Shown: positions 9,414-19,822, numbered from the stretch's first letter. The stretch is DNA of 53,092 bases from Jejuia sp. UBA6058 (GCA_002428965.1 DIYI01000016.1:1-53092); one strand, 5' to 3'. Program-made: numbers and translations. The notes: generated by a model from the sequence alone, not told the origin.

Positions 9414-10643
9414 TTATTTCTTTACTGTTCTTTTTAGAATCTTTTCTTTCCAATTCTTAATTATAGCATCAAGTGCAAAATGAGTTTGATATACCTTTTG
9501 TGCATCTTTTTCCATTTGCTTTTTTTTAATTGAAGAAAAATTTAACCACTTTTCAATAATATTTGTAGTTCCTGATAATGAGTCGTCTCCAACAATACCA
9601 CCACCATTATCACTTATCTCTTTCCAAATATTAATTTTATTGGATATTAAGACAGGTTTACTGCAAGCCATTGCTTCTACAATTGCAATTCCAAAATTTT
9701 CCTGATGGCTTGGAAGTACAAAGGCATCACAATTGTAAAATGCGCCCCATTTTACATCACCAGATAACATACCTGGGAAATTTACATTATGCTTCAATAC
9801 ACTTGATTCTAAAACTTTCTTACGCATTTTCTTTCCATATTCTGAGTCTAAGCCAGGACCTGCAATCACTAAACCAGGAAGCTCTATTTCTACATTTAGC
9901 TTATCCTTTTTAGATATTAAAAACTCATACGCATTTAATAGTAGATCTACTCCTTTTTTCTCATGAATTCTACTTAAAAACAACAAAAATGGTCTACTTT
10001 TAAAATCAGGACATTGTTTAAAAAAAACAGTATCCATTTTCTTTTCGTATTCCGGAGGTTGCTCGACACCTAGACCAACTATAGTTTCTGATTTAGGAGA
10101 ATAGGGTTTAAAGGGAAGTTTAGCTAATTGTTGCTCTTCTTCACAAGTAAATAGTAAACCATTAGCGTTATTGACTACTTTACTTTCTACTAATTTCCAA
10201 TATAAAATATTACGTATGGCTTTTAAACGCCTCTCTTTGGCTTTTTGGAAATATGGATCTAACATGCCATGTGGCATTACATAATACTTTGCAATAGTCT
10301 CTAAATTAGTTTGTTTTTGAAAAGATTTAAATGCTTTGTATACTGCATAAGAAATGTACAACCATAATCCATGTACAACAACCACATTGTAATTTACAAG
10401 ATTAGCCCTTAACCATGGTACCAATTCAGAATTATATCCCCATGGATTATTAGCACTTCCTAGAGCATGAATTTTAAAGGGTTCTTCTTTTAAAAAATTA
10501 ACATTTGTATCGTCTAAACTTACCACTTCATTATCAATCCCAGCTTGCAAAAGACTAGTAGCTATTGTCTGAACAGCTTTACATACCCCACCTTGAACAG
10601 GATCCATACTATTTACAACATGCAAAATCTTAATCCCCATCAT
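9414..10643 (-). CDS. Glycosyltransferase family 4
   Basis: A 409-residue GT-B enzyme. The N-terminal domain begins KILHVVNSMDPVQGGVCKAV, the glycine-rich acceptor-side loop. The donor-side motifs are FLLFLSRIHEKKGVDLLL and the E-x7-E pattern in ENFGIAIVEAMACSKPVLI. It is a retaining transferase by family; the sugar is unknown. Two adjacent ATG codons offer starts at 10643 or 10640; either overlaps the upstream glycosyltransferase gene by 11-14 bp, which supports cotranscription. Confidence 0.9.
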   Translation of the reverse strand: MMGIKILHVVNSMDPVQGGVCKAVQTIATSLLQAGIDNEVVSLDDTNVNFLKEEPFKIHALGSANNPWGYNSELVPWLRANLVNYNVVVVHGLWLYISYAVYKAFKSFQKQTNLETIAKYYVMPHGMLDPYFQKAKERRLKAIRNILYWKLVESKVVNNANGLLFTCEEEQQLAKLPFKPYSPKSETIVGLGVEQPPEYEKKMDTVFFKQCPDFKSRPFLLFLSRIHEKKGVDLLLNAYEFLISKKDKLNVEIELPGLVIAGPGLDSEYGKKMRKKVLESSVLKHNVNFPGMLSGDVKWGAFYNCDAFVLPSHQENFGIAIVEAMACSKPVLISNKINIWKEISDNGGGIVGDDSLSGTTNIIEKWLNFSSIKKKQMEKDAQKVYQTHFALDAIIKNWKEKILKRTVKK

Positions 10644-11808
10644 TTCTAATCTCTAAAACACGCTTATAAATGGATTCAAAAGCATCTAGTGCTTTATCCT
10701 GATCAAACCTTTTAGCATTAGCAATCCCCTTCTTTACAGCTTCTTCCCTTTGCTTTTCATTAAGATGTAGCACCTCTTCTAAAGTAAAGGCTGTTTTTGT
10801 TTTCCATTTTTCTATATCTTGAGAATTATTAGGCTTAAGTGATATATAAAAACCTGCATCTGATGCTACTTCATTCATTGGTGCTTCATTAGTAGTAATT
10901 ACTAAAGTGCCTGAAGCCATAGCTTCAGCAATTGGCCAACCAAAACCTTCAGCTAAAGAGGGAAATAAAAAAACTGATGCCCCAGCATAAAAAAGTGCAA
11001 CATGATTATCTTCAACACCAGATAGAAAAAAGATATCTTTTTTATAATTTGATTGATCTCTTTTCTCGTTCAAGTCAATGTTTGGCTGTTCACCAACTAA
11101 AATTAAAGGTAGTTTTAATTTTGAAATTGCTCTCCATCCATCATAAATATCAATTATTCCTAACCTATTCTTATACCATTGATTTCCGCCAACATGTAAA
11201 ATATAGCCTTTATCTAAGTCAATGCTAAAAATAGCACTTAATTCATTTCTTGTTTTTTCATTGTCTTTTAGAGAAAAATCTCTATTAAACCCGTTATAAA
11301 CAACTTCTGATATTTGTGGTTCCGATTCTAAAAAAGAAGATAAATCACTTTTAGTTTTATTTGAAACAGAAATAAAATTTTTTCCTTTTGAATAACCTCG
11401 GTGAATAAATTTTTGATACAATTTCCCCGTTAAACTAGTAGTGTGTTCTGGTATTAAGCCTAACGCTGATTTTTGTGCTAAAAAATCATGACAATGAATG
11501 ACATGTTTTAGTCGCTTAACCAATGGAACCCAAGGACCAAGTGCTTGATCACAAAAAACGAATAATATATCTGCTTGAGCTTGAGATATTTTATCTTTTA
11601 TCTGTTTGGGAAAAACAATGTATTGATCAATATACCCTAGCCATTTTTTTAAACTATTTGATTTAGAATAATTAAAAAAAACAGGAGTAGGCGTCCAAAC
11701 TTCAACCTGATGCCCCCTACTTAGCATACCTTTATAAATCATACTCGCAAAGCGAGGCATGCTCTGATGATTTAGAAAATTAGGGTGGGTAAATAGTACT
11801 ATTTTCAT
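10630..11808 (-). CDS. Glycosyltransferase family 4
   Basis: 392 residues, GT-B fold. The C-terminal donor domain has GYILHVGGNQWYKNRLG, the ALFYAGASVFLFPSLAEGFG stretch and the E-x7-E signature in EGFGWPIAEAMASGTLVIT. The N-terminal domain has no membrane segment, so it is a cytoplasmic or peripherally bound enzyme acting on the lipid-linked acceptor. It follows the Wzy gene by 25 bp and overlaps the next glycosyltransferase gene. Family is secure; donor sugar is not determined. Confidence 0.9.
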   Translation of the reverse strand: MKIVLFTHPNFLNHQSMPRFASMIYKGMLSRGHQVEVWTPTPVFFNYSKSNSLKKWLGYIDQYIVFPKQIKDKISQAQADILFVFCDQALGPWVPLVKRLKHVIHCHDFLAQKSALGLIPEHTTSLTGKLYQKFIHRGYSKGKNFISVSNKTKSDLSSFLESEPQISEVVYNGFNRDFSLKDNEKTRNELSAIFSIDLDKGYILHVGGNQWYKNRLGIIDIYDGWRAISKLKLPLILVGEQPNIDLNEKRDQSNYKKDIFFLSGVEDNHVALFYAGASVFLFPSLAEGFGWPIAEAMASGTLVITTNEAPMNEVASDAGFYISLKPNNSQDIEKWKTKTAFTLEEVLHLNEKQREEAVKKGIANAKRFDQDKALDAFESIYKRVLEIRNDGD

Positions 11809-11833
11809 ATAATACCTTTGTAAGGTTATTTTT

Positions 11834-13150
11834 TTAATGTGGACTTATTAATATATTTTTACCTTTATTAAAGGAAGCTAATATTAAGCCTCCAAATACA
11901 GTGCTAAATCCAAGTATAGTAGGCTGTGCCCATTGTCCTTGCAAAATTATAACCAAACCTGCGCTTAATAATAACCATGGCAACAAATTTCCAGATTTCA
12001 ATTCTTTAATGCTCTTTAATACTAAACTAAAAGAAAAAAGCACCCTTATTAAGATTATGAAAAAACCGAGAATAAAACCTAACTCAGCAATAATTCTAGC
12101 CCATTCCCATTCAGCAACTAAAAACCCGGAACTACCTGTTAAAATTTTAGCACCGACATTGGTCCCAATTCCAATACCATACCCAAAAAAAGGCACACTA
12201 TTTGAATGAGAAAAAGATTTAAACATTGCTCCAAAAAAGCGATTAATTAATGAATTAGATACCCCGCCTTCTATATTACTAGCCGAATCAAACCTACTGT
12301 AAAAAGCGTCCATTGAAGTCCCTATTAAGGAAAAGTTCTTCAATATTAAAAACAACATTAGAATAACAATTAATAATAAAAAAAACTTTCGTAACACCTT
12401 TGGGTTCCTAATAATTGTAACAAAAGAAAACAATAATACTATTAAAACAGTGAAGACCAGAGTTCTACTTATAGAAAATGAAAGTGATGCTAAAAGTGCA
12501 ACACTAGATAAAATTAAAATTAATCTGTTAATTTTCACATTAGTTAACCAATAATAAAATACAAAACTTGACACCAAACTATAAAACAAGACATTTCCTA
12601 TAGTAAATGAAAAAGTACCAGGAGGTCTGTAAAATCCCATGGCTCCACTAAAACCAGCTCCAGAAATATCTCCTCCAACACCACGATTTACCCAAGCTGA
12701 CTGAGGACTATAAAATTGTAGACCGATTAGGATTACCATTGGAATTGAAAGTATTAAGGTAACCCGCCCTAATTGTTCAACATCTTTTTTATTAAAAATT
12801 TTTCCAATTACAAACATTAGAGGAAAATGTAAAATGAAAATGCGCGCACCGTATAATGCAACTGAAATATTTCCATGTCCAAAAATTAAAGCAAAACCTA
12901 TACCTATATAAACAATAAAAAAAACAGATACAGTGAAAAAATTAATTTTCCAAAAATTGTACTTCCAACTAGTATAAATTAACCACAAAGCCAAGGGATC
13001 CCTAATTACAAGAAGCGGTGTTGCTAAACCAGGTAGTACCCATTTTCTTAAGGCTCCTTCAAACAATAAAAGAATAAAATAAGTCCAAACACCAAACTTT
13101 AAGCACTTAAGTTTATTATCTAACAATATTTTCTTGTGGATAGATTGCAT
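11834..13150 (-). CDS. wzy: O-antigen/exopolysaccharide polymerase (Wzy-like)
   Basis: A 438-residue polytopic membrane protein with roughly ten to twelve hydrophobic helices and a large hydrophilic loop around residues 285-345 that includes SRFDSASNIEGGVSNSLINR, as expected for the periplasmic loop of Wzy/WaaL proteins. It should join repeat units on undecaprenyl-PP at the periplasmic face. It is the only such protein in the cluster and sits among glycosyltransferase genes, which favours Wzy over a WaaL ligase, but the two cannot be separated by motif alone. Confidence 0.82.
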   Translation of the reverse strand: MQSIHKKILLDNKLKCLKFGVWTYFILLLFEGALRKWVLPGLATPLLVIRDPLALWLIYTSWKYNFWKINFFTVSVFFIVYIGIGFALIFGHGNISVALYGARIFILHFPLMFVIGKIFNKKDVEQLGRVTLILSIPMVILIGLQFYSPQSAWVNRGVGGDISGAGFSGAMGFYRPPGTFSFTIGNVLFYSLVSSFVFYYWLTNVKINRLILILSSVALLASLSFSISRTLVFTVLIVLLFSFVTIIRNPKVLRKFFLLLIVILMLFLILKNFSLIGTSMDAFYSRFDSASNIEGGVSNSLINRFFGAMFKSFSHSNSVPFFGYGIGIGTNVGAKILTGSSGFLVAEWEWARIIAELGFILGFFIILIRVLFSFSLVLKSIKELKSGNLLPWLLLSAGLVIILQGQWAQPTILGFSTVFGGLILASFNKGKNILISPH

Positions 13151-13154
13151 TAAT

Positions 13155-14426
13155 TTATTGACAATTGTCTGATAGTTTCTTTATAATCGTTTCTGCATAA
13201 TTTGCCCATGTGTAAGTCTTGGCATGACTCTGAGCTTTCTTGCTCATAACTGATATTTTAGGGCGATTCTCTAGAAACCAATTTATCTTTTCAGCAATTT
13301 TATTTGGCGAACGTACTGGAACAAGAAAACCAGTTTCACCTTCGATTACCAAATCCTCACCTCCTGTATTTGGAGTGATAATTATAGGTAATCCTTGACT
13401 CATCGCTTCTTGCATAACTAATGCTCTCCCTTCTACTATTGAGGGTAAGCAAAAAATATCACAAGTAGCCATTAATTCTAAAACTTGTTTATGCGGTCTG
13501 CCTCTTTCATAAGTAAACCCATGTTTTAATTGTTTTTGATAAAACTCATATGACTCAACTAAAGAACCGAGAACAACAAGTTCTACCTTTTTTGAGTCAA
13601 CCAAATTAATTGCTTCAAATAAATCGCCCAAACCTTTTCTTTGAGTCATTGATCCAACAAAAAGAACCCGAAGTACTCCATTATCTTTCTTCTTCTTCTT
13701 AATATTATTTTGATTGTTTTCGTAGTCAATCAAGCTAACAGGAGAGCCAAATGGAGCTTCAATAATATTTTTATTCAATGCCCAATCAGGAAGTGAAGTT
13801 CTTACAAATTTACTAGGAACCACTACGGTGTCGGACAAATACAATTCTTCTTCTTTTCGTAATAATTTTTCATCTGAATCCTTAATACCCGAAGAAATAG
13901 TCTTAATCCATAATGGCATTCTTTCACTTTCTTCAATCAATAACTTCTTTTGTGTTTCCCAGTAAGCAATTGGCAAATCATAAATGCATTTAAGTCCATA
14001 TTCTTTTGCTTTTAAAAAAGATCTATAAGCGCCATCCTCGTATGCATAAATTCCTGTTAAACCATTATTAGCATCTTTTGCGATAGATTTTGATCTTTTT
14101 TTATCAATATACTTGTATACATTATCAACCGAAAAAACGCCTTTTTCATGTTTAATTAAATTGTTCAATCTCATTTTTAATGACATTAGTCTTAAAAATT
14201 CCTTGAAAGGGTAACTACTTGTATACTGTTTTAGATCTTTTTGAAACTCTCTTCTAGAAAACTCTGAGGAAATATTACTATTAAATGATATTAAGTTATA
14301 GAAGCGACTGTCAGGAAAATAAGCTATAGAAGTATAAAATGAATGAAGCATTTCAGCTTCTAATAAACCATTTAAAATGGCTCTGTTATTTTGATTACCC
14401 ATCGGGTGTATTACAGAAATTTTCAT
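13155..14426 (-). CDS. Glycosyltransferase family 4
   Basis: 423 residues. It opens with KISVIHPMGNQNNRAILNG and has a GT4 donor domain: LRVLFVGSMTQRKGLGDLFE, CDIFCLPSIVEGRALVMQEA and SQGLPIIITPNTGGEDLV, with the E-x7-E pattern in EGRALVMQE. The N-terminal acceptor domain is longer than in its neighbours, with a basic stretch near residue 100 and a KKKKK run near residue 245. It overlaps the upstream gene by 4 bp (ATGA) and precedes wzy by 4 bp, so all three are one transcript. The sugar is unknown. Confidence 0.9.
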   Translation of the reverse strand: MKISVIHPMGNQNNRAILNGLLEAEMLHSFYTSIAYFPDSRFYNLISFNSNISSEFSRREFQKDLKQYTSSYPFKEFLRLMSLKMRLNNLIKHEKGVFSVDNVYKYIDKKRSKSIAKDANNGLTGIYAYEDGAYRSFLKAKEYGLKCIYDLPIAYWETQKKLLIEESERMPLWIKTISSGIKDSDEKLLRKEEELYLSDTVVVPSKFVRTSLPDWALNKNIIEAPFGSPVSLIDYENNQNNIKKKKKDNGVLRVLFVGSMTQRKGLGDLFEAINLVDSKKVELVVLGSLVESYEFYQKQLKHGFTYERGRPHKQVLELMATCDIFCLPSIVEGRALVMQEAMSQGLPIIITPNTGGEDLVIEGETGFLVPVRSPNKIAEKINWFLENRPKISVMSKKAQSHAKTYTWANYAETIIKKLSDNCQ

Positions 14427-15541
14427 GCAGTTTTGTTTAATGAATCTATAAAAACATTTGCGACCTCTGGTAAACTTAAACTTTTAAAACTAGAAAATTT
14501 AGTTCTCATAAATTCTTCAAAATTACCTTCTTCATACTCAAAAAAATCAATTTCATTAAAATTCTCTAATTTCACTTTCGGCTTTACTCCATTTGCCACA
14601 ATTAAAACGGGAAGATTATGCTCTCTCATAGCAGCAACAGTTCCACTTTTCTCTACTACAAAAATTGGGTTAGTAGTAATTCCAAAATTCGCACTATGCA
14701 AATGATAAGAGATATCTTCTGTTGAAAGTCTTCCGTAAACTTTAAACTTTATAGGGGTATTACTTAACAAATCAACCCATTTTTTTAAGTTTGAACCACA
14801 ATTCCCAATAAAATTAAAACGACATTTAGTTGATTTATTTCTGAAATATTCTACAACTTCGTTAATAAATTTCTCTATACATTCAGTCGGATGAATTAAA
14901 CCAAAAAACACAAATATCTTTTCATCAGAATCCATAGGAGGATAATCTTTACTATTTTTTTTTGTTAGCGGTATATTACTGAATAAAGGTAAATAATTAG
15001 GGGTTAGACCTAATCTTCTTAAATGAAATTCATAAAACCTTGTATGCGTGTGAGATTCTTCTACTCTAATCTTTTTAATTAAGGATTTTACGATTAATAC
15101 CTGAAAAAATCCAATTATATTATATTTTAAGGAATCATTTTCTTTTAGTCCCAACCATAATTCATGAAACATCAAATGCCATTTTCTATTCCCTGATATT
15201 TTTTTTAACTGACGCCCTATTGTAAAAGGTAATCCTTTAGGATTAAAAGAGTATATAACAAATTGGAGACTTAACCAATCTGGATTTTTTAAATCTATCC
15301 AATTCTTAATGATATTTGTTCGTCTTTTACTACTCATTGTTATGGGTAAACGTAAACAAAGAACAGAAGATGCTTCGACTTGTTGATATTCTTCTTTCAC
15401 TTCACTAACAAAACCATCTTTAAAAGCGATGATTCCAACATCAAACCCTATTTGTATTAACTGCCCCGATAAGCGACGGGTATAATCTCCAACTCCGTCT
15501 TTCCCCGATTCCAAACATCCACAAATAAAAACTAGCTTCAT
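14423..15541 (-). CDS. GT-B-type glycosyltransferase
   Basis: 372 residues. The N-terminus LVFICGCLESGKDGVGDYT matches the acceptor-side loop of GT4-like enzymes (GVGDYTRRL). The second half contains IFVFFGLIHPTECIEKFI, IKFKVYGRLSTEDISYHLHS and NFGITTNPIFVVEKSGTVAA, the usual order of donor-binding elements, although the E-x7-E motif is degenerate. It is thus a divergent GT4-like enzyme. The stop overlaps the next gene start by 4 bp. Function in repeat-unit assembly is inferred from context. Confidence 0.78.
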   Translation of the reverse strand: MKLVFICGCLESGKDGVGDYTRRLSGQLIQIGFDVGIIAFKDGFVSEVKEEYQQVEASSVLCLRLPITMSSKRRTNIIKNWIDLKNPDWLSLQFVIYSFNPKGLPFTIGRQLKKISGNRKWHLMFHELWLGLKENDSLKYNIIGFFQVLIVKSLIKKIRVEESHTHTRFYEFHLRRLGLTPNYLPLFSNIPLTKKNSKDYPPMDSDEKIFVFFGLIHPTECIEKFINEVVEYFRNKSTKCRFNFIGNCGSNLKKWVDLLSNTPIKFKVYGRLSTEDISYHLHSANFGITTNPIFVVEKSGTVAAMREHNLPVLIVANGVKPKVKLENFNEIDFFEYEEGNFEEFMRTKFSSFKSLSLPEVANVFIDSLNKTA

Positions 15542-15565
15542 ATAACTACCGATTTCGAATAATTT

Positions 15566-16501
15566 TTATCTAAAAACACCTTTTATATTGCTAATACAAA
15601 TTAATGCTAATGACTTGTAGTAACCTAAAGTCAATATATTGGAAAAGTTATGTTTACTTAAAAAAATTCTAGAAGCAGCTTTATTTTTTCCTAGTTTTAA
15701 TGCTTGCCGAACAGCTAAATGCGATTTCCTTTTTAGTGCTAATTCTTTTTTATCTTGATATTTATTCTCTAATTTTAGATTTTCAAGCAAAAGATAAGAT
15801 ATATAGGCCGAGTCGGTGTTAGAGCTATTAGATACCGCTGTTATTCGATAAAGCACTAAAAACTTATTGACGAAAAACATTTTAGGTTTAGACAAACCCA
15901 CTCTAATACTCCAATCCATCTCATTTCCATTTCCTAATAACCCTACTGATGATGTGGTTCTCCAAGGTATTTCGATAGCAACACTTTTATTAATCATAAA
16001 GCCGTCATTAGGAAATTGCTGAATTATTCCTGCCTCAACAGGTGATAATTTTGAACCCTCATATTTCTTAGTCCTAAAATAAAAATCATTCAAATATTCA
16101 GAATTTCTGTAGTCAATTTCACCATTTTCAGACATTAAGTATTGTTTCCCAAAAATAATTTGTACTTCTGGATCCTTTTTAAAAATTTCAACCATCGTTT
16201 CTATTGCTTCAGGCAACAAGAGGTCATCATCATGCAATAAGAGTAGCTTCTCACCTTGAGCATTTCTAAATAAAAAATTTGTGTTCTCTGCTTGTTTAAG
16301 CGATGGTTTATGATGATTATAAGAAATCTTTATGTCTAAAGGTAAATCTAGAGAATTTATCATTTCCTTAGTCTTGTCGTCTTTTGAATCATCTCCAATT
16401 ATGATTTCATACGGCAACATTGTTTGACCCAAACACGAATCAATTGCTTGCTTCAAATACTCAGGTCTGTTAAAAGTAGGAATGCAAACTGAAACTTTCA
16501 T
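15566..16501 (-). CDS. Glycosyltransferase family 2
   Basis: 311 residues with a clean GT2 N-terminal domain: KVSVCIPTFNRPEYLKQAI, then IIIGDDSKDDKT and the metal-binding LLHDDDLLLPEA. The C-terminal region has an acceptor-side loop (GLLGNGNEMDWSIRVGL) and a final hydrophobic, basic segment that could bind the membrane. It lies 24 bp after the end of the next gene upstream in transcription's direction and belongs to the cluster. Donor and linkage are unknown. Confidence 0.9.
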   Translation of the reverse strand: MKVSVCIPTFNRPEYLKQAIDSCLGQTMLPYEIIIGDDSKDDKTKEMINSLDLPLDIKISYNHHKPSLKQAENTNFLFRNAQGEKLLLLHDDDLLLPEAIETMVEIFKKDPEVQIIFGKQYLMSENGEIDYRNSEYLNDFYFRTKKYEGSKLSPVEAGIIQQFPNDGFMINKSVAIEIPWRTTSSVGLLGNGNEMDWSIRVGLSKPKMFFVNKFLVLYRITAVSNSSNTDSAYISYLLLENLKLENKYQDKKELALKRKSHLAVRQALKLGKNKAASRIFLSKHNFSNILTLGYYKSLALICISNIKGVFR

Positions 16502-16560
16502 ATATCCTTAATTTTATTTTTTTTCAAAAAGTCAACTCTTAATTTCATCGCAGTATAAAC

Positions 16561-17508
16561 TCATAATATTCTTTGAAGAAGTTTGGTTATATTTTTGTTT
16601 ATATTTATTAGTATCCTTTTTCTTTTAGAATATAAATTTATTGGAGAAGAAATATGATTTAAAAAAGACTGATCCATCGCCGAAAATTTTTTCCCATTAA
16701 ACAAAAATTCTTTCAAATAATTCTTTTTCCATGGTTTTGGATGATTAGCCGCATGATTCATAGTAAATCCAGCTGGAATAAAGCCCATACCCTCTTGACC
16801 TAAGATGGACAATGGGAGTTTCGTATACAAAAGAGCCGCATTCAAAATATCCTGATCACCACAAATAGTATTCAACCTTTTTATATTTCTATATTTTTGT
16901 ACACTTGGAACCATTACACCAACCAAATCATGACCAGTCTCACTAAGATAATTAGTAAAATCCATCCAAATTTTTATCAAAGTTATATGATTGGGACCCA
17001 CTCCAATAAAACCTGAATTAACATAATAATCATTAGGATTTACTAATTCATGATTTAGTTTTTGGAATAAATCACGATAGTCCTTTTTGAAGGGATGATT
17101 AATTGGCATAATTGGATAACATTGATCTAAACACATTGCAACACCGCAATCCACCCAATTTTCAAAAAATTTCCAGTCTCCTAAAACTGTAATATCTGGA
17201 TCGAAATAGTAAATTTTATGATCTAAGAATTCTTTCATTAGACCATAAATCATAAATGGTTTATAATAGCAAAGATGAATTTCACTTTCTATTTTTCTAA
17301 ATAAAATCTCTATGTTGACATCTTCTGCTATAACATATTTATCATTTTTCTTTATTAACTGTTCTTGCCAAAATGGCGGAAAATCACCATAAAGAACAAC
17401 TACTTTTCCTTCATAACCAATACTAAATAGTGAGTTAATCAATGCACCTACTCCATAATCATAGTCTCCCTCATAGTTAGTGCACACAACGTTCAATCCA
17501 TTTTTCAT
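16561..17508 (-). CDS. GT8-like glycosyltransferase
   Basis: 315 residues. It begins LNVVCTNYEGDYDYGVGAL and has a DxD-type metal site, Asp103-Pro-Asp105 in IYYFDPDITVLGDW, preceded by YKPFMIYGLM; this arrangement is that of GT8-like GT-A enzymes. Further features are DYYVNSGFIGVGPNH and CGDQDILNAALL, both matching the GT8-type acceptor and donor regions. It is the first glycosyltransferase gene after wzc and so could act early in repeat-unit assembly, but gene order is not a reliable guide. The family label is tentative; enzyme class is fairly sure. Confidence 0.75.
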   Translation of the reverse strand: MKNGLNVVCTNYEGDYDYGVGALINSLFSIGYEGKVVVLYGDFPPFWQEQLIKKNDKYVIAEDVNIEILFRKIESEIHLCYYKPFMIYGLMKEFLDHKIYYFDPDITVLGDWKFFENWVDCGVAMCLDQCYPIMPINHPFKKDYRDLFQKLNHELVNPNDYYVNSGFIGVGPNHITLIKIWMDFTNYLSETGHDLVGVMVPSVQKYRNIKRLNTICGDQDILNAALLYTKLPLSILGQEGMGFIPAGFTMNHAANHPKPWKKNYLKEFLFNGKKFSAMDQSFLNHISSPINLYSKRKRILININKNITKLLQRIL

Positions 17509-17536
17509 CTTACTCTTTTTGACCCATTAATAATTT

Positions 17537-19822
17537 CTATGAAATCTTTTTAGCTTCTGTTCCATATCCGTAACTGTAAGCGCCAAATTTCTCTAATTTT
17601 ATATCATTTAAGACCAATACAAGTGAGGGTAATTTCTTATTCTCCTTGATCTCATTAATAATTTTTAAATCCTCTTTTTTAGTATAATTGTAACGTATTA
17701 CAAACAATGTTGAATCGACATAATTTGAAAGTGAATATGCATCAGCAACCTTACCTACTGGAGGCGTGTCTATAACTATATAATCAAAATCTTCTTTTAA
17801 CTTTTTGATTAAATTCGATACTCGTTCATTTAGCATTAATTCTCCAGGGTTGGGCGGTATGGCTCCAGCAGATATAAAAAATAGATTTTTATCTTCCTTA
17901 GATTGAAGAAGAATATCTTCAATATTTATTGAAGGGTCGACAATATATTCAGATAATCCTTGATCTATAGACAATCCCACATTTTTGATTAGTCTTGGAA
18001 CTCTCAGATCAAATCCTAAAACAACAACTTTCTTATCGGTAATCGCCAAACTTGATGCCAAATTTATTGATACAAAAGTTTTTCCTTCACCTGGTTTACC
18101 AGATGTAACCATTATAACTTTACTATTACTACTATTCTGTAAGAGAAATTTCAAATTATATCTCATTAATCTAAATAACTCTGCAACGGGTGTAGTATTA
18201 TTTCTTGTAACCAATAGAGCTTTGCCCTCCTTACCTTTACCTATTTGACCTAGGATCGGTATTTTTGTTATGGACATTATATCTTCCTTACTCATAACTT
18301 TTGTGTTTAACAAATCCTTTATAAATAAGAATGCAAAAGGTAAAAAAGCACCAAGTAATACAGCTCCCAAATAAATCGGCATTTTACCTCCGTTAACCGC
18401 ATAATTGGTTGCCTTTGCTGTTTCTATTATACGGGTGTCGGAAAAAGGCACACTTATTGACAAGGCTTCTTCCTCTCGCTTTTGAAGCAAAAAGAGATAT
18501 AAATTTTGTTTTATCCCTTGATCTCGATTTATTTCAAGAAGTGTTCTTTCCGCACCTGGTACGGATGATATTTTAGATCTATATTGAGCTAATTTACCTT
18601 GTAAATCTTTCAATGATTTAAACATTTGAGCCCTTACACCTTTAATGTTCTGAATAATTAAATTTTTACTTCCTATTAGTTGTTTTTCAATTTGAGGGAT
18701 AATTGGGTTACCAGCACCAGAAGCATTAATTGTATTTTGACGTTTTTTCACTTCTGTGTTATAAGCAATAATAGAACTTATTAACATGGCATTATCAATA
18801 TTAAAAGAACTTATTGGTGCGAAATCAGAGCTTCTTATTAGACTTCTTTCCAGATCATCCAAAGACTGTATTTTACTTTTTAAAACCAATAGTTCTCCAT
18901 CTATCTGATCTGCTAACCCTACATACCTTTCTGCATCGGAATTAACATCTATAACTTCATTATTTTGTTTAAAATCTTGTATGTTACCCTCAACTACATT
19001 AAGTTCTTCAGTTAACAATTCTAAACGTTCGTCAATAAGTTTTAATGTGGCTTGGGCTAGAAAGTTTTTATCATTCGCAGAGTTTTGGGCATATAATTCA
19101 ATCAATTTGTTAACTATATCTACGGCGCGTTGAGGAATGGCATCTGTTAAAGAAAGTTCTAATAAGGCTCCTTCATTGACACTATAAACACCTAGTTTCT
19201 CATTGTAAATAGAGGCAAGCTGCGAAGTACTTCTAAATTTAACAGTATATTTTTCTCCAAAAGTAATGTTCGTAGGATCAGCATTCAAATCAATATGAAA
19301 ATCACCAAAAGTAGTACTAACTATATCTCCAAAATTATAAATCTTTTCACTTGAAACCTCTCCATCATTACTACCAATTACATAAGTATATTCATCTTGG
19401 ATGGAAACATAGCCTAAAATCCCATAATAATCAAGAGGTAGAGAATCATTAATTATAATTTTAAATGGCATGTTTTTTTCGTAAATCTCAATTTCTGAAA
19501 ACCTACCCTCTACATAGTATCCCACATCAAATCCTAATTCTTCTATTGTTTGCTCCATAAGATCATAGGACCTCAATACACCTATCTCATCATCTATATT
19601 TCTAGAATTCTTAATCAACCCCAAATTGCCAATGGATTCCATACCTTGGGAAGCTCCTTCTTCCTTATCATTAAGTAATATTTTACAACTAGCGTAATAT
19701 TCTGGTATTACATTATACCTTAAATGCAAAAAGGCGAGAACGGAGCAAATTAATATTCCTGCAAGAAAAAGGTACCAATACTTAAGGTAACCAATAACAA
19801 TTTTGAAAATATCTTTTTCCAT
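17537..19822 (-). CDS. wzc: Wzc-type tyrosine autokinase / polysaccharide co-polymerase
   Basis: 761 residues with Wzz-type periplasmic domain between two membrane helices (about 15-33 and 481-501), including a coiled-coil stretch at about 255-330 and 400-450. The cytoplasmic BY-kinase domain has Walker A SGKPGEGKT (574-582), Walker A' VVVLGFDLR (599-607) with Gly at the first Asp position and Asp605 kept, and Walker B YIVIDTPP (681-688). The C-terminus carries only three clustered tyrosines (749, 751, 753 in AYSYGYGTE). It controls chain length and export in the inner membrane. A separate phosphatase and a Wza channel are not in the window. Confidence 0.94.
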   Translation of the reverse strand: MEKDIFKIVIGYLKYWYLFLAGILICSVLAFLHLRYNVIPEYYASCKILLNDKEEGASQGMESIGNLGLIKNSRNIDDEIGVLRSYDLMEQTIEELGFDVGYYVEGRFSEIEIYEKNMPFKIIINDSLPLDYYGILGYVSIQDEYTYVIGSNDGEVSSEKIYNFGDIVSTTFGDFHIDLNADPTNITFGEKYTVKFRSTSQLASIYNEKLGVYSVNEGALLELSLTDAIPQRAVDIVNKLIELYAQNSANDKNFLAQATLKLIDERLELLTEELNVVEGNIQDFKQNNEVIDVNSDAERYVGLADQIDGELLVLKSKIQSLDDLERSLIRSSDFAPISSFNIDNAMLISSIIAYNTEVKKRQNTINASGAGNPIIPQIEKQLIGSKNLIIQNIKGVRAQMFKSLKDLQGKLAQYRSKISSVPGAERTLLEINRDQGIKQNLYLFLLQKREEEALSISVPFSDTRIIETAKATNYAVNGGKMPIYLGAVLLGAFLPFAFLFIKDLLNTKVMSKEDIMSITKIPILGQIGKGKEGKALLVTRNNTTPVAELFRLMRYNLKFLLQNSSNSKVIMVTSGKPGEGKTFVSINLASSLAITDKKVVVLGFDLRVPRLIKNVGLSIDQGLSEYIVDPSINIEDILLQSKEDKNLFFISAGAIPPNPGELMLNERVSNLIKKLKEDFDYIVIDTPPVGKVADAYSLSNYVDSTLFVIRYNYTKKEDLKIINEIKENKKLPSLVLVLNDIKLEKFGAYSYGYGTEAKKIS

